DNA from: Rhodospirillum sp.
GTDB lineage: Bacteria > Pseudomonadota > Alphaproteobacteria > Dongiales > Dongiaceae
NCBI GenBank assembly: GCA_013822765.1
Contig: PNKY01000019.1
Location: 1-61,997, forward strand
DNA length: 61,997 bases
Direction of reading: 5' to 3'
The notes under the pieces are model-generated. The model saw only the letters and a list, made by a program, of their open reading frames with translations, had not been told where the DNA came from and ran no database searches. Position numbers and translations under genes: made by a program. Positions 41,399-50,309 of this stretch are shown piece by piece; the stretch's first letter is position 1; every line of letters starts with the position of its first letter.

Positions 41399-42826
41399 TT
41401 ACGCGCCGTAGCCGATGATGCCCTTCACTTCCAGGAAGTCGTGGATGCCCCAGTCGGCGTATTCGCGGCCGTTGCCGGACTGCTTGTAGCCGCCGAACGG
41501 CGCGAAGGTGTCCCAGGCGGGGTAGTTGATCTTCACCTGCCCGGCGCGCAGCTGCCGCGCCACCTTCCGCGCGTGCTCGATGTCCTTCGACTCGACGTTG
41601 GCGGAGAGGCCGTAGACCGTGTCGTTGGCAATCTCGATCGCCTGCTCCTCATCGTCGTACGGCATGATCGCCAGCACCGGGCCGAAGATCTCCTCGCGCG
41701 CGATGGTCATGCTCGGCGCCACGTCACCGAACACCGTCGGGCGCACATAGTAGCCGCGGTTGAGGCCCTCCGGCCGGCCGGTGCCGCCGGTCACCAAAGT
41801 GGCGCCTTCCTTGATGCCGGATTCGATCAGTGCCTGGATCTTGTTGAACTGCACCTCGCTGACCACCGGGCCCAGCACCGTGCCGTCGGCCTTCGGATCG
41901 CCGACCTTGTGCGTTTCGGCGGTGCGCTTGGCGACGCTCAGCGCCTCGGCTTGGAACTCGCGCGGCACCAGCATGCGGGTCGGCGCGTTGCAGGATTGGC
42001 CGCTGTTGTTGAAGCAGCTCTGCACGCCCTTGGTCACAGACCAGGCGAGGTCGGCGCCGCGCAGGATGATGTTCGGCGACTTGCCGCCCAGCTCCTGGCT
42101 GACGCGCTTCACGGTTTCGGCCGCCGACTTGGCAACCTGGATGCCGGCGCGGGTCGAGCCGGTGAAGGACATCATGTCGATGCCCGGATGGGCGGACATC
42201 ACTGCGCCGACCGAAGGGCCGTCGCCGTTGATCATGTTGTAGACGCCGGCCGGAACGCCGGCGGCGTGCATGACCTCGGAGAAGATGATTCCGGTGATCG
42301 GCGCAACTTCGCTCGGCTTCAGTACCATGGTGCAGCCGGCGGCGATGGCCGGCGCCACCTTGCAAGCGATCTGATTCAGCGGCCAGTTCCAGGGCGTGAT
42401 CAATCCCACCACGCCGATGCCTTCGCGTACCACGCGCGTGCCGTTGCGCTGGTCCTCGAATTCGAACGCCTCGAGGGCCTTCAGGGTCGACGCGAGATGC
42501 GCGAGGCCGGCCGCGGCCTGGCTGTCCAGCGCCATGCCGATGGGCGCACCCATTTCGGCAGAGACCGCCTGGGCGATGTCGTTCACGCGCGCGCGGTAGC
42601 ACTCGATGATGCGCTTCAACAGGGCGATGCGGTCCGCCTTGCTGGTCTGCGAGAACTTGGGAAAGGCCGCCCGTGCCGCCGCAACCGCGCGGTCGACGTC
42701 CGCCGCCGAACCGATCGAGATCTGGGTAAAGGGTTCCTCGGTCGCGGGATTGATGACGTCGAGGGTGCGGGGCGTTGCCGGGTCAACCCAGGCGCCGTTG
42801 ATGTAGAATTTCAAATGGTTGGACAT
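41399..42826 (-). CDS. NAD(P)-dependent aldehyde dehydrogenase
   Basis: The 475-residue enzyme has the ALDH landmarks: TPWNWPLNQIACKVAPAIAA, the nucleotide-binding FTGSTRAGIQVAKSA, the catalytic Glu block VSQELGGKSPNIIL and the catalytic Cys block NNSGQSCNAPTRML. EEIFGPVLAIMPY and FGGYKQSGNGRE close the active site. It is coupled to the GMC oxidoreductase (41 bases apart) and diverges from the enolase-superfamily gene. Confidence 0.93.
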   Translation of the reverse strand: MSNHLKFYINGAWVDPATPRTLDVINPATEEPFTQISIGSAADVDRAVAAARAAFPKFSQTSKADRIALLKRIIECYRARVNDIAQAVSAEMGAPIGMALDSQAAAGLAHLASTLKALEAFEFEDQRNGTRVVREGIGVVGLITPWNWPLNQIACKVAPAIAAGCTMVLKPSEVAPITGIIFSEVMHAAGVPAGVYNMINGDGPSVGAVMSAHPGIDMMSFTGSTRAGIQVAKSAAETVKRVSQELGGKSPNIILRGADLAWSVTKGVQSCFNNSGQSCNAPTRMLVPREFQAEALSVAKRTAETHKVGDPKADGTVLGPVVSEVQFNKIQALIESGIKEGATLVTGGTGRPEGLNRGYYVRPTVFGDVAPSMTIAREEIFGPVLAIMPYDDEEQAIEIANDTVYGLSANVESKDIEHARKVARQLRAGQVKINYPAWDTFAPFGGYKQSGNGREYADWGIHDFLEVKGIIGYGA

Positions 42827-42925
42827 GATGCCTCTGCCTCTGGCCGAATTGTCACGGAGATTAGCGAAACTCCGGCCGACGCGATAGCATGTGCGCCGAC
42901 CGACTTTGTCTCATGGAGCCCACGC

Positions 42926-44026
42926 GTGAAAATCAAGAGCCTGGAAACCTTCTCCACGCCCTACGTGGCGTTCGTGCGGGTGACCGCCGAGGACGGGAAG
43001 CAGGGCTGGGGCCAGGTGTCGCCCTACAATGCCGACATCACCTGTCAGGTCTTTCACCGCCAGGTGGCGCGTTGGGCGATCGGTGCCGAGAGCGACGACA
43101 TCGCAGCCCTGACCGACTCAATTCCTGAGCGGGAGCACAAGTTTCCCGGCTCCTACGTGATGCGCGCCCTGTGCGGCCTGGATACCGCGCTGTGGGACCT
43201 GCGCGGCAAGCGCGCCGGCAAGAGCGTGTGCGAGCTGTTGGGCGGCCGCCCTCGCCCCTTCCCGGTCTACGCCTCCAGCATGAAGCGCGGCGAGATCACG
43301 CCCAAGGAGGAGGCCGCCCGCTTCACCAAGCTGCGGGACGCGCATGGTTACAGCGCCTTCAAGTTCCGGATCGGCAAGGAATGTGGCCACGACGAGGACG
43401 AATGGCCCGGCCGCACTGACGAGATCGTGCCGCTGATCCGCAAGACCCTCGGCCCCGATGCGCGGCTGCTGGTGGACGGCAACAGCGCCTATACGCCGAA
43501 GAAGGCGATCGAGGTCGGGCGATTCCTGGAAGACAACGGCATCTGCCATTTCGAGGAGCCGTGCCCCTATTGGGAATACCACTGGACCAAGCAGGTGACC
43601 GACGCGCTCAGCCTCGACGTCACCGGCGGCGAGCAGGACTGCGACCTGGCGCTGTGGCGCTTCGCGATCGAGATGCGCGCGGTCGACGTGGTGCAGCCCG
43701 ACGTCTGCTATCTTGGCGGCATCAACCGCACCCTGAAGGTGGTGGAGATGGCGAAGCAGGCCGGCCTGCCGGTCACGCCGCATTCCGCCAACCAGTCGCT
43801 GGTGACGGTGTTCACGCTGCACATGATGGGCGCGATCAAGAATGCCGGGCCCTATGTCGAGTTCTCGATCGAGGGCGCGGACTATTACCCCTGGGACAGC
43901 GGCCTCTACGAGCCGGCGCTGGTGGCGCGCGACGGCAAAGTGCAGATTCCGGACGGCCCGGGCTGGGGCGTCGAAATCAACCGCGACTGGCTGGACAAGG
44001 CGAGCTACCAGAAAAGCGGCGACTGA
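42926..44026 (+). CDS. Enolase-superfamily (mandelate racemase/muconate lactonizing) acid-sugar dehydratase-like enzyme
   Basis: The 366-residue enzyme has the MR-type active site: K146-x-R148 (AFKFRIG), metal ligands D184 (VDGNSAY), E210 or E211 (CHFEEPC) and E236 (GGEQDC), and the D259/H286 dyad (VVQPDVCYLGG, TPHSANQ). MR-type enzymes abstract the proton alpha to a carboxylate, usually dehydrating acid sugars. The start is GTG at 42926 with GGAG seven bases upstream; the huge frame back to 41441 is antisense to the ALDH gene. Together with the GMC and ALDH genes it suggests oxidation of a sugar to its acid and then dehydration. Confidence 0.88.
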   Translation: MKIKSLETFSTPYVAFVRVTAEDGKQGWGQVSPYNADITCQVFHRQVARWAIGAESDDIAALTDSIPEREHKFPGSYVMRALCGLDTALWDLRGKRAGKSVCELLGGRPRPFPVYASSMKRGEITPKEEAARFTKLRDAHGYSAFKFRIGKECGHDEDEWPGRTDEIVPLIRKTLGPDARLLVDGNSAYTPKKAIEVGRFLEDNGICHFEEPCPYWEYHWTKQVTDALSLDVTGGEQDCDLALWRFAIEMRAVDVVQPDVCYLGGINRTLKVVEMAKQAGLPVTPHSANQSLVTVFTLHMMGAIKNAGPYVEFSIEGADYYPWDSGLYEPALVARDGKVQIPDGPGWGVEINRDWLDKASYQKSGD

Positions 44027-44037
44027 TCGACCGGCCG

Positions 44038-47000
44038 CTAGGTCGCGAGATAGGTCAGGAACCGCCGGCCGGGTAGGAAGAAGTATCCGCCGCCGCGCGT
44101 CTGCACAAATCGCCGCAGACCATCCACGCGCAGCGGTCCGGCGCGGCTCGGGATCGTAAAGCCGCCCTGCCCGCCGGGGTCCGCGAGCAGCGGATCGCGT
44201 TCGTTGGCCAGCCCGTGAAAGGTCGGGCTTTGCGCCCATGTCTGCTGCACGAATTCGAATTGCCGCTCCAAATCGCCGTTGAGGCACATGAAGAAGATGC
44301 CTTTTTTCTGGCCTCTTTTCGGCCGATAGAAACGGCCGACCCGGATGATGCGGTGGCGATTGGTGATGGCCAGCTGCTCCAGCGATCCGGGCTCGAAACT
44401 TTCGCGCGGATTGGCGCGGCGGATATGGGCGCCAAAAGGGCAGCGCAGCGCCTGGGGATCCTCGCTCCCGAACAGGAAGTCGTTGTCCGGTTGGAAGTTA
44501 ACCGTCCACTTGCGCGGCGATGCACCATCGGATGATGCAGCGCCCCCAGGCCCGGATTTCGCGCCGTCGCCGTCGGCGGCGGCGACCACTCCGACGTTGT
44601 TCGCAGGCGCCGGAAGGACTTGCGCCAGCACGCCGCCGACGCCAGAGCGCGAGAGCGGCAGATGCTGCGGCACCGGCGCATCGGTCGCCGGATAGCGCGG
44701 ATAGCGCACCAACGGCGAGCCGTCCTTCCAACGGCCGACCAGTTTGGCGGCGATGAAATCTCTCGGCTCCTTCACCGTCACGCCGTCGGGAAACGACGAT
44801 TGCAGGCGATCCCCTTCCCGGATGCAGTCTTGCCAGAACGCCTCCACGTCCTGCTCCAGATGGCGGATCACGAGATAGCTGCCGTTCTGCCCCAGGTCGC
44901 GATCCGCATTGACGACATTGCTGTTGAAATGCAGCGATGAATCCGCCGCCAGCGGCAACAGGTTGTCCGGATCGTGGATCGCCGCCAGCGTAGGACCAGG
45001 CGGGAGATAGCCTCGATTGTCGGGATAGCCGAGGATGAATTCGCCGGCTTCGACCAGATGGATCGGGTCGGCGCCGCGCAGCGCCTTGTAGGTGCCGCGG
45101 ATCACCGGCTGGGAAATGCCGTCGACGAAGCCGAAGGGCTCGCACTTCGCGCGGAACTGATCCACCGCGGGGGAATTCTTGTCGGCCAGTTCGCGGAACG
45201 GAATCGTTCGCACCGCAGCGTGCCCACGTCCTTCGAGGCGGGCGATCGATGAATCGATCAGCGCCAGGAGTTCGCCCTCTTCCTTGGCGTACAGCACAAG
45301 GACACCGTCGACCCTGTCGTGGTCCGGACCACCCCACCACCAGTATTTCGGCGCATTTTCGCCGACGTCGCCCAGCGCCCGCAAACGCCACGGCGCCGTC
45401 ATGCCATCGATGAAGGCCGGTGGGAAGGTCGATATGCTGTCTTCGGGCAGGCCGAGCCTGGACAGCGCGGATGCGGCAAGCCCCAGAATGGTCGCGTGTT
45501 GCAGCGTGCGGCCATCCGAGAAGGCAACCGATGGCATGGTATCGCGCAACCAGGCCTTGGCGGCCGGCACGTCGTCGCCGAGCGCGAACAGGACTGCCGC
45601 ACCGTGGCGCAGGAATCCGAGGCCGCCCAGGATCAGGCTCTGGATCTCGTTTGATTCCAGCGCGGTCGCCGGCGGCCGCTCGGAACCGAACAGCGACAGC
45701 CAGCTTTGCGCCTCATCCTCGGTCATGGCCACGGCAAGTCCTTGCCGGATCGCAGCGTTGGTACGGATGTTGGTGGTCGTCAGATCGCGATAGGCCGAAA
45801 ACCAGAATGCCGTCGGAACCTGCTGGCGCCGCGCCCAGCGCTTGAAGCGATCGCCGTCGGTGGCGCCGCCCAGGAACAGGTTCGTCGCCTTCGGGAAGCC
45901 GACCGTGTTCGACCAGACGCCGGTCAAGCCGGTATGGGCCTTGGTGATGAAATCCTCGAGATAGCTTTCCCAGCTGCCGCCGTAGTTCGAGAGGAACAGG
46001 AGGTCGCCGGTCCTCGGCACCATGACCCAGCGCGCGAAATGGATACTCCCGATGGAGCCCAGGAATCCCGGCCGATAGAACCGTCCGACAAATTGCGCGA
46101 TCAGCCAGAACGCAAACGTGACCGTGAAGCGCCGCAGCCGGCCGGTCTTCATGGTGGAGACGGCGGCCAGCAGGTTCTGCGCCGCGTGGTTTTCCCGATC
46201 CATGATCGCGCCGACTGCGCCGGGCGCCGGTGGACGGTCGATCGGCACTTCGAGATCTTCGCGCCGCCGGAACAAAACGTACGCCGCGAGCGCACCGATC
46301 CCCGCCACCACCAACGTCGCGATCGCAACCGTGGCCGCCCAGCACGCAGCGAGGCAGGCGCCGTCCCAGAACCAGCCGTGCAGCCACAGCACCAGAAAGA
46401 AGGTCAGGACGGGCGGGATGGCCAGTGGCCAGAGGAAGGTGCGCACAAACGGAAGCGCGAGACGTCCGGCATACGGCAGGATAGCGGCGAAGGTCAAAGG
46501 CAGCGTCGCCAGCGTGCCGCCCTGCGCGATCGGTTCGGCTTCCAATGCCCAGGTCCATTCAGGATCGTTTCGAATCGTGCGACGCACGGACTCTAGTGTG
46601 TTCAGCGCACTCCCATGCGCCTGGGGCGGCGGCAAGGAACGGGTGACATGCGCTGCGAGATCGCGCTCACGGTGGATCCGCTTGACCGAAAGCCCCGGTG
46701 TCCCGGTGAAATTCACGCCGGGATTGCCGAACCAGGATTGGCTGGCCGCGACGACATGCGATTTCCAGTAGGCAAGCAAGGGTTGGCTGCCGCGGTCGAT
46801 GGCATCGGCGAAGACCGGATCCAGCTTTGGCGACAGTCGCTGGTCGATCTTCTCCAGCAGATCATCAGCCGCGCCATCACCCGAGAACTCGAACACCAAA
46901 TGGCCGTGGACCCCGTCCGAAGCCTCGAACACGTTGAGGCTGGCGAAGTGAATCGTCTGCATGTCGGTCAGCGCCGCGGTCAGCGGTTCGGTCACTGAGG

Positions 47001-47079
47001 CGGACTCGATCAAGGTCCTCGCCGCCGCGATGCGACCGACGGGAATGGCCGCTATGACCGTGACGAATGCGTGGCTCAC
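44038..47079 (-). CDS. Membrane-anchored DyP-type haem peroxidase, multidomain
   Basis: At 1013 residues this is about three times a normal DyP. Residues 1-130 and about 340-460 look like two copies of one fold (IHFASLNVF at 43 and IHFARWVMV at 346, each followed by a strand and acidic helix). Between them, two membrane helices occupy about 215-270. The DyP peroxidase domain fills roughly 470-1013: the distal GFVDG motif with D653, the proximal haem ligand H885 in CPFGAHIRRANPRE, the distal-Arg strand HRIIRVGRFY and the closing GIFFMCLNGDLERQFEFVQQ. All key peroxidase residues are present. Its ATG overlaps the P450 fusion stop, so the two are made together. Substrate unknown. Confidence 0.85.
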   Translation of the reverse strand: MSHAFVTVIAAIPVGRIAAARTLIESASVTEPLTAALTDMQTIHFASLNVFEASDGVHGHLVFEFSGDGAADDLLEKIDQRLSPKLDPVFADAIDRGSQPLLAYWKSHVVAASQSWFGNPGVNFTGTPGLSVKRIHRERDLAAHVTRSLPPPQAHGSALNTLESVRRTIRNDPEWTWALEAEPIAQGGTLATLPLTFAAILPYAGRLALPFVRTFLWPLAIPPVLTFFLVLWLHGWFWDGACLAACWAATVAIATLVVAGIGALAAYVLFRRREDLEVPIDRPPAPGAVGAIMDRENHAAQNLLAAVSTMKTGRLRRFTVTFAFWLIAQFVGRFYRPGFLGSIGSIHFARWVMVPRTGDLLFLSNYGGSWESYLEDFITKAHTGLTGVWSNTVGFPKATNLFLGGATDGDRFKRWARRQQVPTAFWFSAYRDLTTTNIRTNAAIRQGLAVAMTEDEAQSWLSLFGSERPPATALESNEIQSLILGGLGFLRHGAAVLFALGDDVPAAKAWLRDTMPSVAFSDGRTLQHATILGLAASALSRLGLPEDSISTFPPAFIDGMTAPWRLRALGDVGENAPKYWWWGGPDHDRVDGVLVLYAKEEGELLALIDSSIARLEGRGHAAVRTIPFRELADKNSPAVDQFRAKCEPFGFVDGISQPVIRGTYKALRGADPIHLVEAGEFILGYPDNRGYLPPGPTLAAIHDPDNLLPLAADSSLHFNSNVVNADRDLGQNGSYLVIRHLEQDVEAFWQDCIREGDRLQSSFPDGVTVKEPRDFIAAKLVGRWKDGSPLVRYPRYPATDAPVPQHLPLSRSGVGGVLAQVLPAPANNVGVVAAADGDGAKSGPGGAASSDGASPRKWTVNFQPDNDFLFGSEDPQALRCPFGAHIRRANPRESFEPGSLEQLAITNRHRIIRVGRFYRPKRGQKKGIFFMCLNGDLERQFEFVQQTWAQSPTFHGLANERDPLLADPGGQGGFTIPSRAGPLRVDGLRRFVQTRGGGYFFLPGRRFLTYLAT

Positions 47080-49061
47080 GAGGCCCTCCCGCCAAACGAA
47101 ACAACGACTTCATCGATGAAGGGCCCGTCGAAGCGAGGCCGGCCGGCCGATGCGATCCCGCGCTTGATGACGTGCCGTACCAGCTCCGGAATCTGCACGT
47201 CGTTCACGGCGCGGCCGGAGCAGGGATGCAGTCCGCCGCCGAAATGCCGGTAGAGCTTGAGCGCACGGGCGGGGTCCGATCGACCCGGATCCGGGAAGCG
47301 GGTTGGATCGAACATCGCGGCATGGGTATAAGCGATCACCGTGGCGCCAGCGGGAATCGCGGCGCCGTCCAGCGTCACGTCGGTCTCCGCCTGGCGCAGC
47401 AGGAAGGGATTGTGCGGCCAGAGCCGCAGCAATTCGTTGCACCAACCGAGCATGCGGGCCGGGTCGTCGACATCCCGCTCGACCCGCGCGAGGAGCTTTG
47501 GGTTGCCGCACGCGGTCGCGACGATCTGGCTGACTGAGGTCGCGGTCGTATCGATCGAACCGACCAGCAGGCCGGCGACGTTGCGGCGCACGCCATCGTC
47601 GTCGAGCGCCTCCGGGTGAGTCCGGCGCAACGCCAGGAGGCGCCCGATCACGTCGTCGATCTCGATACCATGTTCGGCGCGCCGGGCGAGTTCGCTCTCG
47701 AACCATTGCCTCAGTTCGTGAAAAGCGGCGACGGCGCGGCGCGCGACCTGTTCGTCGCCGCCGAGGTTGAGGAAGGTGTGCTGGAAGATGGCGCGGATCA
47801 CGCGCATCAGGTCCATTTCCGTCGGGCCCGCGATGCCGAAGATCCGGCGGGCGGTGCGCGCCGCAACCAGCCGGGCATAGCCATTGACCAGATCGAGCCG
47901 CCCGTGTGTAAGCGCCTCGTCGAGCAGGCGTTCGGCCTCGGTCTCGACCAGTCTGCGGACGCCATCGAGATCGATCGCCGACACCGCCGCATAGAGCTGC
48001 GGCCGCTCCCGCGTCATGATCGCGCCGCGGTCCAGACCGAGTATGAAGGGGCCGTTCACCTCTTCGATGCGCGGGCCGTTGATTGCGGCGATCCGGAAAT
48101 CCAGATCGCGCCGAAGCACATCCTCGACCTGGTGCCAGCGCACGGCCACCCGATACGTCCTGAACTTCAAGACCTTTCCATAGGCGGCAGCCGCTCTCGC
48201 TCCCAGGCGCTGGACCGCGGGGCCGAGCAGATAGGATTGCAGCGGCCGGCCGGAACCGCGCGCCGGCAGCGGCGGCTGCGGCGTTTCGCGCGCGATCTTG
48301 TACGTATCTCGAACCAGGGCGCCGGCGCGGCGCGCGCGCATCTCTTCAGCGAACATCCGGAGCTCGGCGGGCAGCGCCTCGAGCGGCGGCAGCTTCGCGT
48401 CGTAGCCCGGCGGAACGACGACGGGCGCCATTAGCGCCGCGAACACGATGTCGATCGCATTCGGCTCCTCGCCGCCGACAAAGGGGCCACCGCTCTGGCG
48501 CAACTCGGCCTCGATCAGATCGCAGGCTTCCCGGATGTGCGCGGGCGCTTCCTCAACGAGCTGCGGCGACAAGTCGAGGCCCCGCGCCATGAGCCGGCGC
48601 CAGATCGGATAGAGCAAGAAGACGAACGCTCGCTCCCACAGCGGCGCGCCGTCGACCGCAGCCGGATAAAGCGTCGTCCGATGTGGCAGCAGGTGAAAGT
48701 AGACCAGACGGCGGACCGTCAGCAGCAAACGAGCGAGCAAACCGTCGATCAGCGCGCGATTTGCCGCGCGGGCATCATCGCTCTCGCCATAGAGCCGCTG
48801 GCCAGGCCGTGATTTGGCATCGAGGCCATCCAGGACGGCGCGCGCGCCGTCCCAGATTCCTTCCGGCCCGACGACGACTGGAACCTCCCGGCCGCCGCCA
48901 CGCCTGCGCGTGGCGATGACATGCAGGATCGGCGCATGGGCTTCCTCGTGATAGGTCAGGCGATAGCGCTCGAACAGCCAGCGCGCGAGTTCGACCATGG
49001 GGCTCACGCGCGCGGAGACGATAACATGGCGCGGCTTTTCGGCGATTTCCTCGAATTCCAT
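47076..49061 (-). CDS. Glutathione S-transferase - cytochrome P450 fusion protein
   Basis: The 661-residue protein joins two domains. Residues 1-245 resemble a GST: a thioredoxin-fold start with S20-P21 (SARVSPMVELARWLF), the cis-Pro strand REVPVVVGPEGIWDGA, and an all-helical half ending in GGPFVGGEEPNAIDIVFAA. Residues from about 260 are a P450: the I-helix VGSIDTTATS with acid-alcohol pair D504/T505, ExxR at E543-x2-R546 and the haem-ligand loop FGGGLHPCSG with C614. No ferredoxin, ferredoxin reductase or flavodoxin gene is nearby, so the electron or peroxide source is unknown. There is no signal peptide. The start has a GGGGGG ribosome site. Confidence 0.85.
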   Translation of the reverse strand: MEFEEIAEKPRHVIVSARVSPMVELARWLFERYRLTYHEEAHAPILHVIATRRRGGGREVPVVVGPEGIWDGARAVLDGLDAKSRPGQRLYGESDDARAANRALIDGLLARLLLTVRRLVYFHLLPHRTTLYPAAVDGAPLWERAFVFLLYPIWRRLMARGLDLSPQLVEEAPAHIREACDLIEAELRQSGGPFVGGEEPNAIDIVFAALMAPVVVPPGYDAKLPPLEALPAELRMFAEEMRARRAGALVRDTYKIARETPQPPLPARGSGRPLQSYLLGPAVQRLGARAAAAYGKVLKFRTYRVAVRWHQVEDVLRRDLDFRIAAINGPRIEEVNGPFILGLDRGAIMTRERPQLYAAVSAIDLDGVRRLVETEAERLLDEALTHGRLDLVNGYARLVAARTARRIFGIAGPTEMDLMRVIRAIFQHTFLNLGGDEQVARRAVAAFHELRQWFESELARRAEHGIEIDDVIGRLLALRRTHPEALDDDGVRRNVAGLLVGSIDTTATSVSQIVATACGNPKLLARVERDVDDPARMLGWCNELLRLWPHNPFLLRQAETDVTLDGAAIPAGATVIAYTHAAMFDPTRFPDPGRSDPARALKLYRHFGGGLHPCSGRAVNDVQIPELVRHVIKRGIASAGRPRFDGPFIDEVVVSFGGRAS

Positions 49062-49216
49062 GTGGTGTCGCCCCCCTCAACGCACGGTGCGCTGGTTGCA
49101 GACGCCCTCCCCCCATGCAGCCGGTCGCACAGCGCCCGGCTGATCATCGCGGAGTGAGCGTGACCTTGGGTAGCAAGAGTGTCAAGTACGCCCGCTCAAA
49201 GGTCGTCCAGGCGACC

Positions 49217-50203
49217 TCACTGCTGCGATCGGCGCAGCACCGGCGCCGCGATGCTCTGTCGGCGGTCGTCGCGCGGGCGGCAACCGAATTGCCGGCGATA
49301 GACCCGGCAAAAGTGCTCCAGCGAGCCGAAGCCGGCGCTGACCGCGATCTCGGTGACGGAGAGATCGGTCTGCTGCAGCAAGGCGTGGGCCTTGGTCAGC
49401 CGGATGAACTGGTAGTGGCGCACCGGGGTGGTGCCGAGCGCTTTCTCGAACAGGCGCTGCATGCGGCGCATCGAGAGGCCGGCGCGGCGCGCGATCCGGC
49501 CGCAGGGCAAGGGCTCCTCGACATGCTGGTCCATGATGGCAATGGCGCGCTGGAGCGCGGGGTCGGTATGCGTCGCAGCTTGCGCGCCCGGAACAGGCTG
49601 CGGCTCGTCGCCCCGCCGCCATGACGGCAGCATCAGATGCGCCGCGACCTCGGCGGCCAGCGCGGCGTCTGCGTCCTCGGCGATCCAGGCCAGCATCATG
49701 TCCAGCGTGGCGCTCTGTCCGGCGCAGGTCAGCCGGTCTTCGGCCTTGGTGTAGAGCTGCGAGACCGCTTGGCAACGCGGGTGGGATTCCGCGAAGCCCT
49801 GCAGGTTGTCCCAGTGCACCGCGACCGGCAAGCCGTCTAGCAGCCCGGCGGCGGCGACCACTTCGCTTGCCGTCTCGATGCTGCCGATGGTGGCGCCGTG
49901 CCGTGCCACCCGGCGCAGCCAGGATTTGAGCGCGTGGTCGCGGGTGAGGCGCTTGACGTCGAAGCTCGCCAGCACCAGCAGCAGCTCGAATCGGCTGACG
50001 CCGCCGATCCCCGCATCGACCGGCAGTTTCTGGCCTGAGCTGGAGCGTACGGCCCTGCCGTCCAGCGATAGGGCCTGCCAGCGATAAAGCGTGCGCCCGC
50101 TCAGCCAGTTTGCGACGAACAGGGGCTCTGTCACCGCCGCCAGTCCGAGCTGGGAGAAGTCCGGGAGCAGCAGCAGTCCTACCAATCGGGATTCGTCGGC
50201 CAT
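49217..50203 (-). CDS. GlxA-family transcriptional regulator (DJ-1/PfpI domain plus AraC HTH)
   Basis: The 328-residue regulator has an N-terminal amidotransferase-like sensor domain (VGLLLLPDFSQLGLAAVTEP; CAGQSATLDMMLAWI) and a C-terminal AraC-type double helix-turn-helix (IARRAGLSMRRMQRLFEKAL; DLSVTEIAVSAGFGSLEHFC). Such GlxA proteins, for example GbdR and CdhR, often control betaine, choline or carnitine catabolism. It diverges from the Rieske oxygenase gene across 106 bases that hold a repeated motif. Confidence 0.92.
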   Translation of the reverse strand: MADESRLVGLLLLPDFSQLGLAAVTEPLFVANWLSGRTLYRWQALSLDGRAVRSSSGQKLPVDAGIGGVSRFELLLVLASFDVKRLTRDHALKSWLRRVARHGATIGSIETASEVVAAAGLLDGLPVAVHWDNLQGFAESHPRCQAVSQLYTKAEDRLTCAGQSATLDMMLAWIAEDADAALAAEVAAHLMLPSWRRGDEPQPVPGAQAATHTDPALQRAIAIMDQHVEEPLPCGRIARRAGLSMRRMQRLFEKALGTTPVRHYQFIRLTKAHALLQQTDLSVTEIAVSAGFGSLEHFCRVYRRQFGCRPRDDRRQSIAAPVLRRSQQ

Positions 50204-50237
50204 GGTGGACCTGATCTAATACGACGCACTTATGACG

Positions 50238-50284
50238 CTTTGGATCAAGCCGCCTTGTCGCACTCCCGTAGCCTTTGGTCAAGC
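50238..50284. promoter_or_regulatory. Direct repeat in the GlxA/Rieske divergent promoter
   Basis: CTTTGGATCAAGC at 50238-50250 recurs with one base missing as CTTTGGTCAAGC at 50273-50284. Two direct copies 35 bases apart (about three helical turns) suit an AraC-type activator, and the GlxA-family regulator is encoded next to the site. The repeats lie 26-72 bases before the Rieske start. Confidence 0.45.
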
Positions 50285-50309
50285 GCTACCCGAAAGGACA
50301 GACCGCCTC

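Noticed and set aside
41441..42925. 495-codon N-terminal extension of the enolase-superfamily gene
   Set aside because: It is antisense to the aldehyde dehydrogenase; the GTG at 42926 has a proper ribosome site and begins at the expected family N-terminus.
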